Positions 5,132 through 6,246 of a stretch of 6,246 nucleotides of DNA are shown here, piece after piece (position 1 is the stretch's first letter; every line of letters starts with the position of its first letter). A model generated the notes under the pieces. It searched no databases and was not told where the DNA came from. It saw only the letters and a list, made by a program, of their open reading frames with translations. The position numbers were made by a program, and so were the translations under genes. Source of the DNA: an uncultured Clostridia bacterium (GTDB taxonomy: Bacteria; Bacillota; Clostridia; UBA1381). Location of the stretch: assembly GCA_944391635.1 (NCBI GenBank), contig CALXUL010000093.1, positions 1 to 6,246 of the forward strand, written 5' to 3'.

Positions 5132-6012
5132 TAAGGGATATAATTGCCGATTATGCAAAAAATGTAGAGAGTGAACTTGATATATTGCTTGGCGGCAAAA
5201 ATGATTGCTGTCAGAAAAAAATATATGAGTCCATGCGGTATAGCGTTGACGCTGGAGGGAAACGTCTAAGACCTGTTATTATGCTAATGTTTGCGAAAAT
5301 GTTTGGTTTAGATAGTCGGCATGTTATGCGTTTTGCCTGTGCGCTTGAAATGATACACACATATTCACTGATACACGATGATTTGCCGGCGATGGACAAC
5401 GATGACCTGCGCCGCGGAAAACCTACTAACCACAAGGTGTTTGGTGAGGCAATGGCGATTCTTGCAGGTGACGGGCTTTTGAATTTTGCAGCAGAAACAG
5501 TGCTGGAAAAAGGATATAACCTACCTGCAGAGCGTATTATAGATGCAGCAAGAGAATTGTTTAATGCCTCTGGTGTTAGCGGTATGATAGGCGGACAGGT
5601 AATAGATATTGAGAGTGAAGGTAAAAATGTAGGTATAAAAGAACTTGAATTGCTGCACCGCCTCAAAACAGGCGCCCTGATTCGTGCAGCAGGACGGATA
5701 CCTGCAGTATTGGCGGCAGCAGACCGAGAGCAGCTTTTGGCAGTAACCGGTTACTGTGAAAATCTTGGAATTGCGTTCCAGATACAAGATGACCTTTTAG
5801 ATGTGTTTGGAGATAGCGCTGAGCTTGGGAAAAATATCGGGAGCGATGAAGCAAACGGGAAAGTGACTTATGTGACAATTTTAGGGCGCGAAGGCGCTGA
5901 AAAACTTGTTGATGAATATACAGACAAGGCGATAGCCTGCCTTGAACAATTCGGAAACGGAGCATTAGAACTTACAGAGCTTGCGAGATATTTAACTAAA
6001 AGAAGAAACTAA
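5128..6012 (+). CDS. ispA: Farnesyl diphosphate synthase (polyprenyl synthetase family)
   Basis: A 294-residue trans-isoprenyl diphosphate synthase that condenses isopentenyl diphosphate with allylic diphosphates, giving farnesyl diphosphate for undecaprenyl and other isoprenoids. Visible motifs: GGKRLRP (43-49); the first Asp-rich motif DDLPAMDNDD (84-93), with the two-residue insertion typical of bacterial FPP synthases and Tyr79 five residues before its first Asp, as in E. coli IspA, which suggests a C15 product; GEAMAILAGDGLLNFA (106-121); GGQVIDIE (155-162); KTGALIRAA (180-188); and the second Asp-rich motif FQIQDDLLDVFGD (217-229), then IGSDEANGKVTYV (237-249). All catalytic aspartates are present and length is normal. 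The start is fixed by the ATGA overlap with xseB; GGGGG at 5116-5120 may act as a weak ribosome site. Product length is inferred, and geranylgeranyl synthesis is not excluded. Confidence 0.93.
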   Translation: MIRDIIADYAKNVESELDILLGGKNDCCQKKIYESMRYSVDAGGKRLRPVIMLMFAKMFGLDSRHVMRFACALEMIHTYSLIHDDLPAMDNDDLRRGKPTNHKVFGEAMAILAGDGLLNFAAETVLEKGYNLPAERIIDAARELFNASGVSGMIGGQVIDIESEGKNVGIKELELLHRLKTGALIRAAGRIPAVLAAADREQLLAVTGYCENLGIAFQIQDDLLDVFGDSAELGKNIGSDEANGKVTYVTILGREGAEKLVDEYTDKAIACLEQFGNGALELTELARYLTKRRN

Positions 6013-6029
6013 GAGGGGACAATTGGGCA

Positions 6030-6246
6030 ATGGTAGCATTTTTTAGAGAATCGTCGCTATTTACAGCAATAATTTGCTGGTTTATAGCGCAGGTGATAAA
6101 AGTAATATCAGTGATAGTAACCGACAAACGTGTGGATTTTGGAAGGTTTATAGGCGCGGGCGGAATGCCAAGCTCACATGCTGCATTTGTGACAGGACTT
6201 GCCACGGCAGTTGGTTTAAACTGTGGCTTTTCAAGTGAAGAATTTG
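6030..6246 (+). CDS. Divergent PAP2 family membrane protein (DUF212, YuiD-like), 3' truncated by window end
   Basis: The first 72 codons of a gene that runs off the window. The N-terminus has a hydrophobic segment (about 10-31, TAIICWFIAQVIKVISVIVT), then DKRVDFGRFIGAGGMPSSHAAFVTGLATAVGL. GGMPSSH at 44-50 is the hallmark of the divergent PAP2 / DUF212 family, equivalent to the SGH-type motif of PAP2 phosphatases. Such proteins sit in the membrane and are presumed, without firm proof, to act on lipid phosphates. The ATG is 17 bases after the ispA stop, with GAGGGG at 6013-6018 as a Shine-Dalgarno 11 bases upstream. Its place after ispA suggests a polyprenyl-phosphate substrate, but this is inference. 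The remaining motifs are outside the window. Confidence 0.87.
   Translation, partial: MVAFFRESSLFTAIICWFIAQVIKVISVIVTDKRVDFGRFIGAGGMPSSHAAFVTGLATAVGLNCGFSSEEF

Noticed and set aside
5211..5666. A 151-codon minus-strand open frame opposite ispA
   Set aside because: It is a shadow of the well-supported ispA frame, low-complexity in Ser/Ile/Pro, with no family resemblance. The same applies to other minus-strand frames opposite ispA, xseA and the CorC-type gene.
1..6246. CRISPR array, transposon, phage or defence system
   Set aside because: No direct repeat series, inverted terminal repeats, transposase or integrase motifs, or toxin-antitoxin pair were seen; almost all of the window is accounted for by housekeeping genes.

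Overview
The window reads as a moderately A+T-rich chromosomal stretch from a Bacillota bacterium, most likely a Clostridia member (Lachnospiraceae-like). This is inferred from gene order (nusB, xseA, xseB, ispA), from purine-rich AAAGGAGG-type Shine-Dalgarno sites, and from the clostridial form of the dUTPase and of the Kae1-like protein. All genes except one small candidate lie on the + strand and are tightly packed. I see no insertion sequence, phage gene, CRISPR array, tRNA or rRNA, and no obvious defence or other exotic system. This is mostly a housekeeping region with a few irregularities.

Layout: (1) 2-82 is the last 26 codons of ftsH. (2) 111-320 is a 69-residue DUF1858-type protein with a CxxC motif. 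(3) 363-1622 is a complete CNNM/CBS/CorC-type membrane transporter. (4) 1623-1885 is the only long gap between + strand genes. It is largely filled by a minus-strand ORF (1576-1812, 78 aa) with a strong Shine-Dalgarno site, convergent with the transporter gene and divergent from dut. (5) 1886-6246 is a run of seven + strand genes: dut, nusB, a Kae1/TsaD-like (M22) paralog, xseA, xseB, ispA and the start of a divergent-PAP2 (DUF212) membrane protein. nusB to the Kae1-like gene and xseB to ispA are joined by ATGA overlaps, xseA overlaps the Kae1-like gene, and the other gaps are about 20 bases or less, so they are probably co-transcribed.

Functionally, the second run mixes nucleotide hygiene (dUTPase), transcription antitermination (NusB), DNA end processing (exonuclease VII, XseA plus XseB) and isoprenoid synthesis (farnesyl diphosphate synthase). 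A PAP2-like membrane protein follows; it could act on a polyprenyl phosphate, but that is inference. The Kae1-like protein keeps the TsaD metal-ligand pattern yet lacks other TsaD signatures, so it is the least understood full-length gene here.

The points most worth a second look are the xseA start (a perfect Shine-Dalgarno correctly spaced from an ACG, but only 1 nt from the GTG that opens the frame), the minus-strand small ORF, the Kae1-like paralog, and the in-frame amber junction between xseA and xseB.
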